A stretch of DNA of 64,000 nucleotides from Mortierella alpina (lineage: Eukaryota > Mortierellomycota > Mortierellomycetes > Mortierellales > Mortierellaceae). Shown here piece by piece: positions 10,328 through 21,056 of this stretch; positions within the stretch are counted from its first letter, which is position 1; each line of letters begins with the position of its first letter. The stretch is from the NCBI GenBank assembly GCA_029449245.1, contig JANATF010000018.1:62001-126000 (forward strand), written 5' to 3'. The notes below the pieces were generated by a model. The model searched no databases, was not told the origin of the DNA, and worked only from the letters and a program-made list of their open reading frames with translations. The position numbers and the translations under genes are program-made.

Positions 10328-13300
10328 ATGTTCAACTGGTCTCTCTCTTTCAGTGTACGTCAAGGTCATAGCAATACTACGGCACTCTGCTCCTATTGCT
10401 TCTTACTAACACGAAACAACCTCCCGACGAACGCTTTATCTAGACTGACAACATCAAGCTAGGCAAAAGGATTGGCCATGGTGCTCAAGCAGAGATCTTC
10501 AAAGCCAAGCACAGGAATCGATGAGGTTGTAGTCAAGAGGTTCCTCAATTCGAAAGACAAGAGCACAAAGCAGGAAGTCGCCATCATCCAAAATCTCACC
10601 CACAGGAACATTGTCCAGTTCTACCATGTCCACCACGAGATGATTGTCATGGAGTACGTCGAAGGAGGCAATCTGGCAGATGCGATAGTGGGAAAGGCTC
10701 TCAAAAGCTGGGAGGTCAAGACACGAATCGCCAAAGATATCTCTCTCGGACTTGCCTATCTTCATTTCCAGGGCATCATCCATTGCGACATCAAGAGCAC
10801 CAACATTCTCCTCACTGAGCACAAAGAAGCCAGGATATGCGATTTTGGTCTTGCGATGAGGGTTGGCGAGAGTGGTGGAGGAGGAGGCACGCTTCAATGG
10901 ATGGCGCCTGAATTGCTGCACACTCCGCCGCACTACACACAAAAGTCTGATGTTTATGCATTGGGGATGGTCATGTGGGAAATGGCATCCGAGAGCACGC
11001 AGCCCTACCGAGAGCACACTCCCGATGGAGCGATGTGTTGCATCATGCATGGCATTCTCGAGGAATATCCCGACAACACACCAAAGGCATATGCAGACTG
11101 TATACAACTGTGCTGGATGCCTGACCCAGACAAGAGACCCGCAGCCATAGATGTGCTTCCAGATAGTGTGCTGCCACCATATGGACAGGATGCACTAGAA
11201 CAGTAACAGAACAAAGCGGTCAGCAAGGGCAATATGAATCACTACCTCAAGGCATTGACAAAGACTTTCGAACCAAACAAGTCCATCCAGTTCATGGACA
11301 TGCTCAAGAACGGCGACATGTTACGCGATAGCAAGACCATGGATTGGTTTGAGAGTTCTGCGGGGGGTAGTGGATCAGCAAAAGCCATGTTCAAGATGGG
11401 CAGCATGTACTACTACGGTGGTGGTGGTGGTGTGCAGGTTGATTATGAAGAGGCCATGGAGTGGTACCTTGCGGCAAGCGAGGCAGGAATAGCAGTGGCG
11501 ATGCTCAAGATCAGCCAAATGTATCAATACGCATATGGCGTGCATAAGGATGACAAGGAGGCGTTATATTGGTACTGCAGGGGCAAGGAGCGGGTGGATG
11601 AGCAAGGCAGGTTCAACAATCGTATAGTGCATCACGATGCTGGCGTTTCTGAACACCACGCAAGAATAATGGAGTGGTTCATCAACAATACCTATGACGA
11701 AGCACGGGTCATCAACCGTCAAATTGGCAGCATGTACTATTACGGCCACGACTTGATTCAAGACTACGGCAAGGCTATGGAGTGGTTCCTCGAAGGAGCT
11801 CACTCTGGAGATGCTAGTGCCGCACTGTCTAGAGGCTACTTGTACCTCATTGGTCAAGGTGTTGAACAAGACTACGACAAGGCAATGGACTGGTTTCTCA
11901 AAGCAAGTGTTGGTGGAGATGCTTCCGCCAGGGTCAACATTGGTGTCATGTACGAATATGGTCTAGGTGTTGAGCAGGACTACAGCAAGGCTCTGGATTG
12001 CTACCTCAAAGCAAACGATGGTGGAGATGCTACCGCCAGGCTATATATCGGCAACTTGTACCTCATTGGTCAAGGTGTTGAACAAGACTATGGCAGGGCT
12101 ATGGAGTGGTTCCTCAAAGCAAGTGATGGTGGAGATACTACCGCCATGGTCAATATTGGCATCATGTACTACAATGGCCAAGGTGTTGAGCAGGACTACA
12201 TCAAGGCTTTGCATTGGTACCTTAAAGCAAACGATGGTGGAGATGCTACCGCCAGGCGATATATCGGTAACTTTTACCTCATTGGTCAAGGTGTAGAGCA
12301 GAACTACAGCAAGGCTATGGAATGGTTCATCAAAGCCAGTGATGTTGGAGATGCTTCCGCAATGGTCAACATTGGTGTCATGTACAAGAATGGTCATGGT
12401 GTTGAGCAGGACTACATCAAGGCTTTGGATTGGTACCTTAAAGCAAACGATGGTGGAGATGCTACCGCCAGGCTATATATCGGCAACTTGTACCTCATTG
12501 GTCAAGGTGTTGAACAAGACTATGGCAAGGCTATGGAGTGGTTCCTCAAAGCAAGTGATGGTGGAGATACTACCGCCATGGTCAATATTGGCATCATGTA
12601 CTACAATGGCCAAGGTGTTGAGCAGGACTACATCAAGGCTTTGCATTGGTACCTTAAAGCAAACGATGGTGGAGATGCTGCCGCCAGGCGATATATCGGT
12701 AACTTGTACCTCATTGGTCAAGGTGTTGAGCAGGACTACCGCAAGGCTTTGGATTGGTACCTCAAAGCAAACGATGGTGGAGATGCTACCGCCAGGCTAT
12801 ATATCGGCAGCTTGTACCTCATTGGTCGAGGTGTTGAGCAGGACTACCGCCAGGCTATATATCGGCAGCTTGTACCTCATTGGTCGAGGTGTTGAGCAGG
12901 ACTACCGCAAGGCGTTGGATTGGTACCTCAAAGCAAACGATGGTGGAGATGCTACCGCCAGGCTATATATCGGCAACTTGTACCTCATTGGTCAAGGTGT
13001 TGAACAAGACTATGGCAAGGCTATGGAGTGGTTCCTCAAAGCAAGTGATGGTGGAGATACTACCGCCATGGTCAATATTGGCATCATGTACTACAATGGC
13101 CATGGTGTTGAGCAGGACTATGGCAAGACTATGGAGTGGTTCCTCAAAGCAAGCGATGTTGGAGATGCTACCGCCAAGCAATCCATCGGCACGATGTACA
13201 ACAATGGCCAAGGTGTTGAGCAGGACTATGGCAAGGCTATGGAGTGGTACCTCAAAGCAAGCGACCGAGGCAATACCGTAGCCATGCGCAATGTTGGTGA

Positions 13301-13400
13301 CTTGTATCGTGATGGTAGAGGTGTTCAACAGGATGCCAACCAGGCTACTGAATGGTATATTAAGGCGCGCGACGCTAGAGATCAGGAATCTGGCGTTTGA
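10328..13400 (+). pseudogene. Kinase-Sel1 copy 2, broken by three lesions
   Basis: The mini-exon (10328-10354) and the acceptor before 10444 are intact. Against copies 1 and 3, exon 2 then shows an 8-nt deletion just after the glycine loop (near 10510), which shifts the frame. A CAA-to-TAA stop at 11204-11206 lies between the kinase and Sel1 parts. A 58-nt tandem duplication (12791-12848 repeated at 12849-12906) shifts the frame inside the Sel1 array. Between lesions the reading is clean: the kinase body from about 10514 to 11203 (HCD, DFG and APE motifs kept) and Sel1 repeats from 11234 to about 12850, then again to 13400. The open segments could still be translated separately, but a full receptor cannot be made without recoding or alternative splicing. 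Decay looks recent because identity to the sister copies is high. Confidence 0.8.
11730..13330 (+). repeat. 108-nt Sel1 repeat array of kinase copy 2
   Basis: About fourteen 108-nt units. A block starting at 12041 recurs at 12473 (432 nt, four units) and again at 12963, which is 432 plus 58 nt later. The extra 58 nt pinpoints the frameshifting duplication. The duplication joins at a microhomology (TACCGC). Confidence 0.85.
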
Positions 13401-13691
13401 GTTCAAGAATTGCTCAGCCCTATGTAGGGGCGCGTTTGTTGGTATTTATAAACAACAGTGATATCCTAAAGATTCAGTGTTTTGTACTCACAATGTCCTC
13501 TGTTGCCAATGCTCGGTCCTCATACCTTGATTTCTATGTCGTGCATGTGCGAGATTTCGTTCCCACGCAATTGCTTTCCATTCTTTTTACTTCTCGTCCA
13601 TTCGTACCTTTCCTTCCCTTCATCGATACACCCACGTCCGCTCCTGACCGGCTGCCGTCACCCCAGACATCGCTTTTATCCCTGAGTTGTC
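13401..13691 (+). promoter_or_regulatory. Leader/promoter module of kinase copy 3
   Basis: A 291-nt spacer that is nearly a copy of 10088-10327, from the 3' tail of the preceding gene to the ATG. It marks the unit of tandem duplication: gene body plus short promoter. Confidence 0.55.
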
Positions 13692-16019
13692 ATGTTCAAC
13701 TGGTCTCTCTCCTTCAGTGTACGTCAAGGTCATAGCAATAATACGGCTTCTCTGCTCCATTTGCTTCTTACTAACCCGAAACAACTTCACCACGAACGCT
13801 TTACCTAGACTGACAACATCAAGTTGGGCAAAAAGATTGGCCATGGTGCTCAAGCAGAGATCTTCAAAGCCAAGTACGGACTCACAGGAATCGATGAGGT
13901 TGTGGTCAAGAGGTTCCTCAATTCAAAAGATAAGAACACGAAGCAGGAAGTCGCCATCATCCAAAACCTCACCCACAGGAACATTGTCCAGTTCTACCAT
14001 GTCCACCACGAGATGATTGTCATGGAGTACGTCGAAGGGGGCAATCTGGCAGATGCGATAGTGGGAAAGGCGCTCAAAAGCTGGGAGGTCAAGACCCGAA
14101 TCGCCAAAGATATCTCTCTCGGACTTGCCTACCTTCACTCCCAGGGCATCATCCATTGTGACATCAAGAGCGCCAACATTCTCCTCACCGAGCACAAAGA
14201 AGCCAGGATATGTGATTTTGGACTTGCGATGAGGATTGGCGAGAGTGGTGGAGGGGGAGGCACGCTTCAATGGATGGCGCCCGAATTGCTGCACACTCCG
14301 CCGTTGTACACACACAAGTCTGATGTTTACGCATTGGGGATGGTCATGTGGGAAATGGCATCCGAGAGCACGCAGCCCTACCGAGAGCAAACTCCCGATG
14401 GAGCGATGTATTGCATCATGCACGGCGTCCTCGAGGAATATCCCAACAATACACCAAAGGCGTATGCAGACAGTATACAGCTGTGCTGGATGCTAGACCC
14501 TGGCAAGAGACCCGCAGCCATGAATGTGCTTCCGGAAAGTGTGCTGCCACCATACAGACAGGATGCACCAGAACAGCAACAGAACAAAGCGGTCAAGAAA
14601 GGCAATATGAATCACTTCATCAAGGCATTGACAAAGACTTTCGAACCAAACAAGTCTATCGAGTTCAAGGAGATGCTTAAGAACGGCGACATAATGCTTC
14701 GCGATAGCAAGACCATAGATTGGTTTGAGAGTTCTGCGGGGGGTAGTGGATCAGCAAAAGCCATGTTCAAGATGGGCAACGTGTACTATTCTGGTCATGG
14801 TGCTGTGCAGGTGGACTATGGCGAAGCCTTGGAGTGGTACCTTGCGGCAAGTGAAGTAGGAATAGCGATAGCGATGCTCAAAATCAGCCAAATGTATCAA
14901 TATGGACATGGCGTGGTCAAGGACGACGAGGAAGCACTATCATGGTACCGCAAAGGAAAAGATGCAGTGCTTGAGCAAAGCAGGGTCAACAATCGCATAG
15001 TGCATCACGATGCTGGTGTTTCTGAACACCACGCAAGAACTATGGAGTGGTTCATCTACAATACCTCCGGCAAGGCACGGTTCATCAATAGTCAAATTGG
15101 CAACATGTATTATTTCGGCAACAACCTGGATCAAGACTACAGTAGGGCTATGGAGTGGTACATCAAAGCAAGCGATGCTGGAGATACTACTGCTATGCGC
15201 TTCGTGGGCATCATGTACAAGCGGGGTCAAGGTGTTGAGCAGAACTACATCACGGCTATGGAATGGTACCTCAAAGCAAGCAATGCTGGAGATATCACTG
15301 CCATGCTCTTCATCGGCCTCATGTACAAGCGAGGTCAAGGTGTTGAGCAGAACAACATCACGGCTATGGAATGGTACCTCAAAGCAAGTGATGGTGGAGA
15401 TGCTACCGCCAAGATCAGCATTGGTGCCATGTACGAGCAAGGTCAAGGTGTCGAGAAGGACTACAGCAAGGCTTTGGATTGGTATCTTAAAGCAAGCGAT
15501 GCTGGGGATACTACTGCCATGCGTTTCATCGGTATCCTGTACGAGCAAGGTCAAGGTGTCGAGCAGGACTACAGCAAGGCTTTGGATTGGTACCTTAAAG
15601 CAAGCGATGCTGGGGATACTACTGCCATGTGTTTCATCGGTGTCCTGTACGACCATGGGGAAGGTGTGGAGCAGGACTATAGCAAGGCTATGGAGTGGTT
15701 CCTCAAAGCAAGCCATGGTGGAGATGCTACTGCTATGCGCTTCGTTGGCATCATGTACGAGCAAGGTCAAGGTGTTGAGCAGAACTATATGACGGCTATG
15801 GAATGGTACCTCAAAGCAAGTGATGGTGAAGATATCACTGCCATGCTATGCATCGGCCTCATGTACGAGCAAGGTCAAGGTGTTGAGCAGAACTATATGG
15901 CGGCTATGGAATGGTACCTCAAAGCAGGTGGTAGCGGAGATGCTTCCGCCGAGATCAACAGTCTCATGTGCGGGCATGGTCAAGGTGTCGAGCAGGACTG
16001 CAGCAAGGCTTTGGATTGA
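13692..16019 (+). CDS. TKL-type non-RD kinase with Sel1 repeats (copy 3, C-terminally truncated)
   Basis: Exon 1 is 13692-13718 and exon 2 is 13809-16019, giving about 745 residues. The kinase domain is complete: IGHGAQAEIF loop, VVVKRF lysine, IIHCDIKSANILL (HCD, non-RD), DFG and WMAPELLH. About ten Sel1 repeats follow. The frame stops at TGA 16017-16019, in a position where sister repeats have a Trp codon (ALDW becomes ALD-stop), so this is a nonsense change. Sel1-like sequence continues afterwards to about 16330. The shortened protein keeps the whole kinase and most repeats, so it may still work; it is listed as a coding gene with a truncated array. Its repeat set (MYEQGQGVEQNY types) differs from copies 1 and 2. 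Confidence 0.75.
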
Positions 16020-16330
16020 TACCTTAAAGCAAGCGATGGTGAAGATATCACTGCCATGTGTTTCATCGGTGTCCTGTACCACAATGGAGGTGTTGAGCAG
16101 GACTATGGCAAGGCTATGGAGTGGTACCTCAAAGCAAGCAACGGGGGGGGGGGGGGGGGGGGGGGGGCAATACCGCAGCCATGCTCGATGTCGGTGACTT
16201 GTATAGCGACGGACCGACGGTAGAGGTGTTCAACAGGATGCCAACCGAGCTACTGAATGGTATATCCAGGTGCTCGACGCTGGAGTTCAGGAGGCTAGCG
16301 TTCGAGTTCAAGAAATGCACAGCATATTGT
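16020..16330 (+). pseudogene. Untranslated Sel1 tail of kinase copy 3 with 25-G tract
   Basis: In-frame Sel1 sequence resumes right after the stop at 16019 (YLKASDGEDITAM, then GVEQDYGKAMEWYLKAS). It runs into a homopolymer of 25 G at 16143-16167, where sister genes have a short GACCGAGG-like stretch. After the tract the Sel1 reading (NTAAMLDVGDLYSDG) is in another frame. A further small insertion near 16205-16215 disturbs the last repeat. The tail is therefore degenerate. The exact G count should be treated with care, because long homopolymers are poorly read. Confidence 0.7.
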
Positions 16331-16754
16331 AGGAAGGTTCTGCGGATGTTTATAAACGTATACAACGTAGCATTGGAAGTGGAGTAACGAGCAACTGAAT
16401 TCTTCATGCGGTCTACGACTATGTTGTACATGAAGGAAAAGGAAGAGCTCTCATGTATTCTGACGAACGCGAAAAGATCACTCCATCGAACAAACGGTTT
16501 CTTTTCTATTTCCATTTATTTACTTCATATGGAGTAGCGGGGAGAATAGAAAGACGCTTTTTTTTATTGACGGGTAAAGGATTCAGCAAGGAGAAAGTCT
16601 TAAAGACAGAGGAGCAGGATAGGAAAAGGGAAAGTAAAGCATTCACTTGAAGGATCTTGAACACGCGACCACCAGTTCCTCGCCCATATCGTTCTTTCAC
16701 CAGGAAAGAGAGCTTCCTCTTGAAGGGAGTTTTGTTCCATAGAACCCCCGCCCT
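16331..16754. other. Convergent intergenic spacer
   Basis: A 420-nt gap between the 3' end of the kinase cluster (+) and the defensin-like gene (-). It must hold the 3' UTRs of both. The short open frames here are AT-rich with no similarity I recognise. Confidence 0.55.
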
Positions 16755-16985
16755 TTAGTTCTGGTTACATTTGCAGGTGTGCCAGAGGAAGCCACCACAG
16801 TATCCTCCGTTGCGGTAGATGCTCTTGCAGTGGTCGTTGCAGGCTCTCTCGTCGTCGGGGCAACCGAATCCGGCCTCGGCGGGCTTGACCAGCAAGACGG
16901 TGACGATAAGCGCGACCATGGCGAGCTTGGCCATCTTGATCATACCCTTGTTTTGGGACTTGGCGGGAGCGGTAGCAGAGGTCAT
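16755..16985 (-). CDS. Secreted cysteine-rich defensin-like peptide (CS-alpha-beta, plectasin type)
   Basis: A single exon of 76 residues. A lysine-containing N-terminus is followed by a hydrophobic signal peptide (MAKLAMVALIVTVLLV) ending at AEA. The predicted mature peptide of 38 residues starts GFGC, as in plectasin. It has six cysteines with the spacing C-x6-C-x3-C-x9-C-x7-C-x-C, including the CxxxC, GGYC and CKC elements that define the CS-alpha-beta fold. Members of this family bind lipid II and kill Gram-positive bacteria; whether this one does is inference. Unlike plectasin there is no long dibasic-processed propeptide: the signal cleavage site abuts the mature region. Translation may start at the first Met or at an internal Met (MIKMAKL). 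A TATA box lies about 150 nt upstream. Position beside the kinase-Sel1 genes suggests, but does not prove, a shared defence role. Confidence 0.85.
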   Translation of the reverse strand: MTSATAPAKSQNKGMIKMAKLAMVALIVTVLLVKPAEAGFGCPDDERACNDHCKSIYRNGGYCGGFLWHTCKCNQN

Positions 16986-17133
16986 GGTGATTGTGAAGAG
17001 TTTGGGAATGGGATGGTTTTTTCTTTAAAGAAAGCTTTAGGAATTTGGATCCGGATTTCTTGATGAGGAGAAGAGGAGAAGCGATGGATGAGTTGATGAG
17101 AGATAAAAGAAAACTGATGGAAGAAGGTCGCGT

Positions 17134-17142
17134 CTTTTATAG
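17134..17142 (-). promoter_or_regulatory. TATA box of defensin-like gene
   Basis: CTATAAAAG on the minus strand, about 150 nt upstream of the start codon at 16985. That distance fits a short 5' leader and suggests a regulated, inducible promoter. Confidence 0.65.
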
Positions 17143-18673
17143 AGATAAAAAAATGAGGACACATCGTCGGGTGTCTTTCCAAGGACCATGTTTGTTCGCG
17201 GCGATGCTAAACAAGGAACAGGCTTTGAGCTGACACCAAAGGACACAGCCTGTTCAGATCCTAGGAATATTTACAATGGTTGCGTTGTTTCTCCTATTCA
17301 CCTTCTTCACGCGGTCGTTCCCGTTTACAAGATCCAGAGTCTTGTTCAGGTCTACATCAACAAGGATACGGCTGGCAAATATAATAGTGCGGCGCGATCT
17401 AGCATAAATTATGCAGCCTGTCGCAGTCTATAGAGAAAGCCCGCGCGACAATGTCGATACTCTATGGAGAATACAATGGTTATATGGAGCAGGGGGAGCA
17501 AGAGAGACTTGGAACACCCGTGTCTTTTCCATGCTAGGATTAATGGTATGGAGGAACAGCCGCTAGTGTAGCATGGAGGGAGAGAACGGCACATAGACTA
17601 TCCGATAGGGACGTAGATGACTGTGAGCAGGCCCAAGATGGCGTCTATTGGCGCTTATTGCTGAAGTTTGCGCGTAGTGTCTGTGTGCGGACCGTTAGCT
17701 GCACAAAGGTCAGTGCAACGGCGCGTCTAAAGGACACTACTGCTGTCAACCAGGCTAATATTCCCATGCCAGTTTGGAGTCGGCACTGCAGTGCCCAAAC
17801 GTTATTTGATGCCGCTGGCCCCTGACCGTCATCTGTAGTCTATGAGCTCACCTATTCTTTAGATAGCAGATCGATGGCGCAGCATAGATATTGGCGCGTT
17901 CGAAGTAAAGGAACTATCCTGACGCGGCGTTGACTAGAGTGTCGACCAGCAAAAGTAAGGCAAGGCTGCGAGACTAGATATCATCCGTGGATACATTGAA
18001 AGTGCAATTGCGCTGTCCTGTCATGATCCTGTGCGAAGCGGGTGTGTTCAATTGAATGGGACAAACTACAGTACCTAGGCAATGTCGGGGTAAGAAAGAA
18101 ACGCTCCGAGTTCCAGAGGTGAGGACAAAAAGTCAGCGAGATCCTGGTACGGTGATTGCCCTGGCCTGGGCGTTTACCTGGGCGAGAAGAACGAAAGTGA
18201 GCACAAAGAGACGTGTTCTTGGCTGAGGGAGATATCATCACACCTGCGACCGTGCGGGGAGCAAATGCAGGGTTGAGACAAAACCGCGATTCCTCACGAG
18301 GCGTCTCATTTCGCTGAGCTCATGAGAAACTGTGAAGCTGAGCATGAGCAGAGGCAATTTGAAACTAATGCTGGAATGTTGATGACCTGTGCATCAACTG
18401 ATCAGGGGGCGCTTTTGGGATGGGACTCGAGGTGGTGCGAAACACAAGTAGCACAAAGAAGCCCGTGCAGGGCATGCATGCCTAAGGCGTCCAGCACGTC
18501 AAAAGACCATTCTTCAAGTCCCATCATGCTCTGTTCTCTGTGCCAGAATATACAGCTGCAGTGGCCACAAGGGCCGGTAAGAACTCATGGGCATAGAAGG
18601 GCTGCTTTAATAACGGCGAACTCGTCCTGAGCTTTTGCAAGAAGAGAGCGGCGAGGCGCGACGACAAAGCTGC
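17143..18673. other. Intergenic region without recognisable gene
   Basis: About 1.5 kb between the defensin-like promoter and the 3' end of the zinc-finger gene. Open frames are short (under about 105 codons), overlap on both strands and show no domain. I see no tRNA, repeat array or terminal inverted repeat. Confidence 0.5.
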
Positions 18674-20524
18674 TCAAGGCCCGTGCAGAGACACTGGCCG
18701 TTCATGGTTCCACGCCCATCGATCGCCAGGTCTAAATCCGGGGCGGATCTCTGCATCGTCAGCATCAAGTCGAGCCGCGTTCTGCTCTATCCTATCAACC
18801 CTTGCTGCGTCCTCCTCACTGCTCTCATCCGCCTCGCTGCTCTCCAACTCGTCCATATCCTCAGCCTCCTCCCTCATCTCGGCCTCTGCCGTGGTTTCGT
18901 CCCTCCGTCGTAGCACCTGCGCCATGTTGTTCGCCATTCTGCATCTCGGGTTGCTCAGCTGATGCCTCCTGAAGCCATCCTGTCGCTTGCATTCAACACC
19001 GCAATAAGAGCACTTGAACTTGGTCGCCATCAGGTGCACGCTATCCACATGCCGTTGTAGATCATGTTTCCGAGTAAAAGCACTCGGGCAGGGTTCCCCC
19101 GCACCATCTTCATAGTTACACAGATACGGCTTGGTTCCTGCGTGGGTCAGCCGATGCATCTTGAGGTTGTTGGCCCGAGTGAAGTATCGATTGCACTCGT
19201 GGCATATGAACCTCGACACGCCATTGACAAGAATCCGAGCCTCTTCCTCGCTGCTGATCCGCCGTCGACGTTGCTTCGTCACCACAGGAGGAGGGCCATG
19301 AGCATGTGAAGTTTGGGGTGGCGAGACCAGACGCCGTGGTGAATGTTTCCCTGCTGGCCAAGCGTTGATCCTGTGAGGCTGCGACAAAGATGGACGATAA
19401 CTGGACTCGCGAGATGTCTGGGGCGAGAGGTCCTCCGAGGGCAAAAACTTGACTCTGGGTGATGCGGGTGAAATCTCGCGCTCTTGTGAGGGCGAACGTG
19501 GTCGTTTTTGCAGTGGCGAGGGCGGCGATGAGGCTGAGGACGAAGGGTTGGAAATCTCGGATGAAGGGGACTGGTTCGAGGTCATTGAAGAGTCGGCAAC
19601 GGCGGCACTGGCGCCTACAGGTGTTCTTGACAGCGGCTTTTCTGGCGGAGTTATTGACGATAACGCCCTGGTCGTCTGTGGCGGCGGTGCGTCCCTCTCG
19701 GAGGGCGCTATGGGGCCAGTGCCGCCCATAATCCTGGTGGTGTTGGGTGGTGAAGGCTCCCGTGAGAGGTTCCGATACGCCCTCGCCTGTTCCTGCAGCG
19801 ACTCTTCTTCAATGGTGGATAGACGCGGCAACAAGTGTTCCTCCTCGTCTTCAGAGCCGTTGACCTGCGGAGCGGAGACTGCGGAGTCCTCAGGGGGGCC
19901 TTCCCATTTGAGATGCCCACCCGCAGGTGATACTGTCTTGGGGTCGGGGTCGGGGTGGGCGGCGTCGTATCTGTGAGACTCTGGCACATGGGTGGGGTGG
20001 CCATCGATGGACATGGGGCTCGGCCGGGTGGACAGCTGAGCATCGCTCCTGGATTCCGGCTCTGGTTCTGGCGAGTATGAGTTCCGGCCGCTGTCGCTGC
20101 TGTCGTTATAGCTGTCTGTGTAGTGGCTGTGATGGTGTTGGTGGTGATAGCGGTAGTGGTTATTGTTATTGTTATGGTTATTGTTGTTGTTGTGGTGGTT
20201 GTGTTGGTTGTGTACACTGTAGTGGTGTTCCATGGGGTTGCGACCGTGGTTCTGCTGGGTATAAGGCGAGGTATGCAAGGTGCCGGTGCCGGTGCTGGTG
20301 CTGTGGGTCTCATGGAAGTGATCTCTGGCTGGCTGAGCATGAGGCCGCTGCGCATGTGTGTGCTTGTCCTTGTCGTTGTGGTGGTCGCTCAGTGCCCTGG
20401 CCGTGTCCTTGGTGTGGCTGTGGTTGCAGGCGTGTGCGTTTGTGGAGGCGGACCTCCTGCCGTAGTGGACAAAGATGATGCTGCCGTAGCCTCGGAATTC
20501 GAGGCAGGACGACTGCTGGGTCAT
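18674..20524 (-). CDS. C2H2 zinc-finger transcription factor
   Basis: A single exon; the likely start is the Met at 20524 (MTQQSSCLEF), giving 616 residues. The frame is open to 20848, but that extension is low-complexity Pro/His/Cys sequence and probably leader. Residues 1-400 are disordered: His/Asn-rich and then Ser/Pro-rich. Near the C-terminus are C2H2 fingers: FICHECNRYFTRANNLKMHR followed by LTH; a longer finger YLCNYEDGAGEPCPSAFTRK followed by HDLQRHVDSVH; and a third, FKCSYCGVECKRQDGFRRH. The second finger has an enlarged Cys-Cys loop. An acidic coil (EEAEDMDELESSEADESSEE) and a C-terminal tail follow. It is presumably a nuclear DNA-binding regulator; targets cannot be told from sequence. 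Confidence 0.85.
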   Translation of the reverse strand: MTQQSSCLEFRGYGSIIFVHYGRRSASTNAHACNHSHTKDTARALSDHHNDKDKHTHAQRPHAQPARDHFHETHSTSTGTGTLHTSPYTQQNHGRNPMEHHYSVHNQHNHHNNNNNHNNNNNHYRYHHQHHHSHYTDSYNDSSDSGRNSYSPEPEPESRSDAQLSTRPSPMSIDGHPTHVPESHRYDAAHPDPDPKTVSPAGGHLKWEGPPEDSAVSAPQVNGSEDEEEHLLPRLSTIEEESLQEQARAYRNLSREPSPPNTTRIMGGTGPIAPSERDAPPPQTTRALSSITPPEKPLSRTPVGASAAVADSSMTSNQSPSSEISNPSSSASSPPSPLQKRPRSPSQEREISPASPRVKFLPSEDLSPQTSRESSYRPSLSQPHRINAWPAGKHSPRRLVSPPQTSHAHGPPPVVTKQRRRRISSEEEARILVNGVSRFICHECNRYFTRANNLKMHRLTHAGTKPYLCNYEDGAGEPCPSAFTRKHDLQRHVDSVHLMATKFKCSYCGVECKRQDGFRRHQLSNPRCRMANNMAQVLRRRDETTAEAEMREEAEDMDELESSEADESSEEDAARVDRIEQNAARLDADDAEIRPGFRPGDRWAWNHERPVSLHGP

Positions 20525-20875
20525 GGTGCGCGGTGTGCGTGGGGGTGGATGGATTGACGGGTGGAGTGCGAGGATGGATCGGGTGCCTGTGCAGCGGTGT
20601 GTGAATGGGGGACTGTGGGCTGTGTGGGCAGGGGAATGCGGCAGGGACAAGGGTGGATGTGAGAAAGACAAAAGGAACACGGCACTACAGCCAACACAAG
20701 GCAGCAAGGCAACACGGTAACAAAGGCAACAAGGGCAAACAAGGCAATAAGGGTAAAGGATTAAGGCGGCGGACGGCAGACAACAAAATGACGACAAGCG
20801 ATATAAAAAAGCGAGAGCCGCGAGCCGCTGCTGGGTGTCTGTGGCCAATCGCCTTGGGGGGCGCAGGCGTTGCTC

Positions 20876-20907
<32 letters not shown>

Positions 20908-21056
20908 AAAGTGCAAACTTTGTTGGTGCTGCTGCGGGGGAGGCACAGTCTCATGGCGCTATCAATTCAATCTACAGCAACAGCACCTGGTATTCGATCG
21001 ACATGCACACCATCTGGTATCTGAGCAGCCAGTGCTTGTCTGCACACCTATACACA
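20525..21056. other. Zinc-finger gene promoter with (GT)n tract
   Basis: A 532-nt spacer upstream of the zinc-finger gene and downstream of the alpha-glucosidase stop (both minus). It holds a GT dinucleotide run at about 20875-20901. No gene is supported; the open frames are shadows of the leader. Confidence 0.6.

Noticed and set aside
20525-20848. N-terminal extension of the zinc-finger protein
   Set aside because: Low-complexity Cys/Pro/His reading of leader sequence; the Met at 20524 begins the plausible protein.
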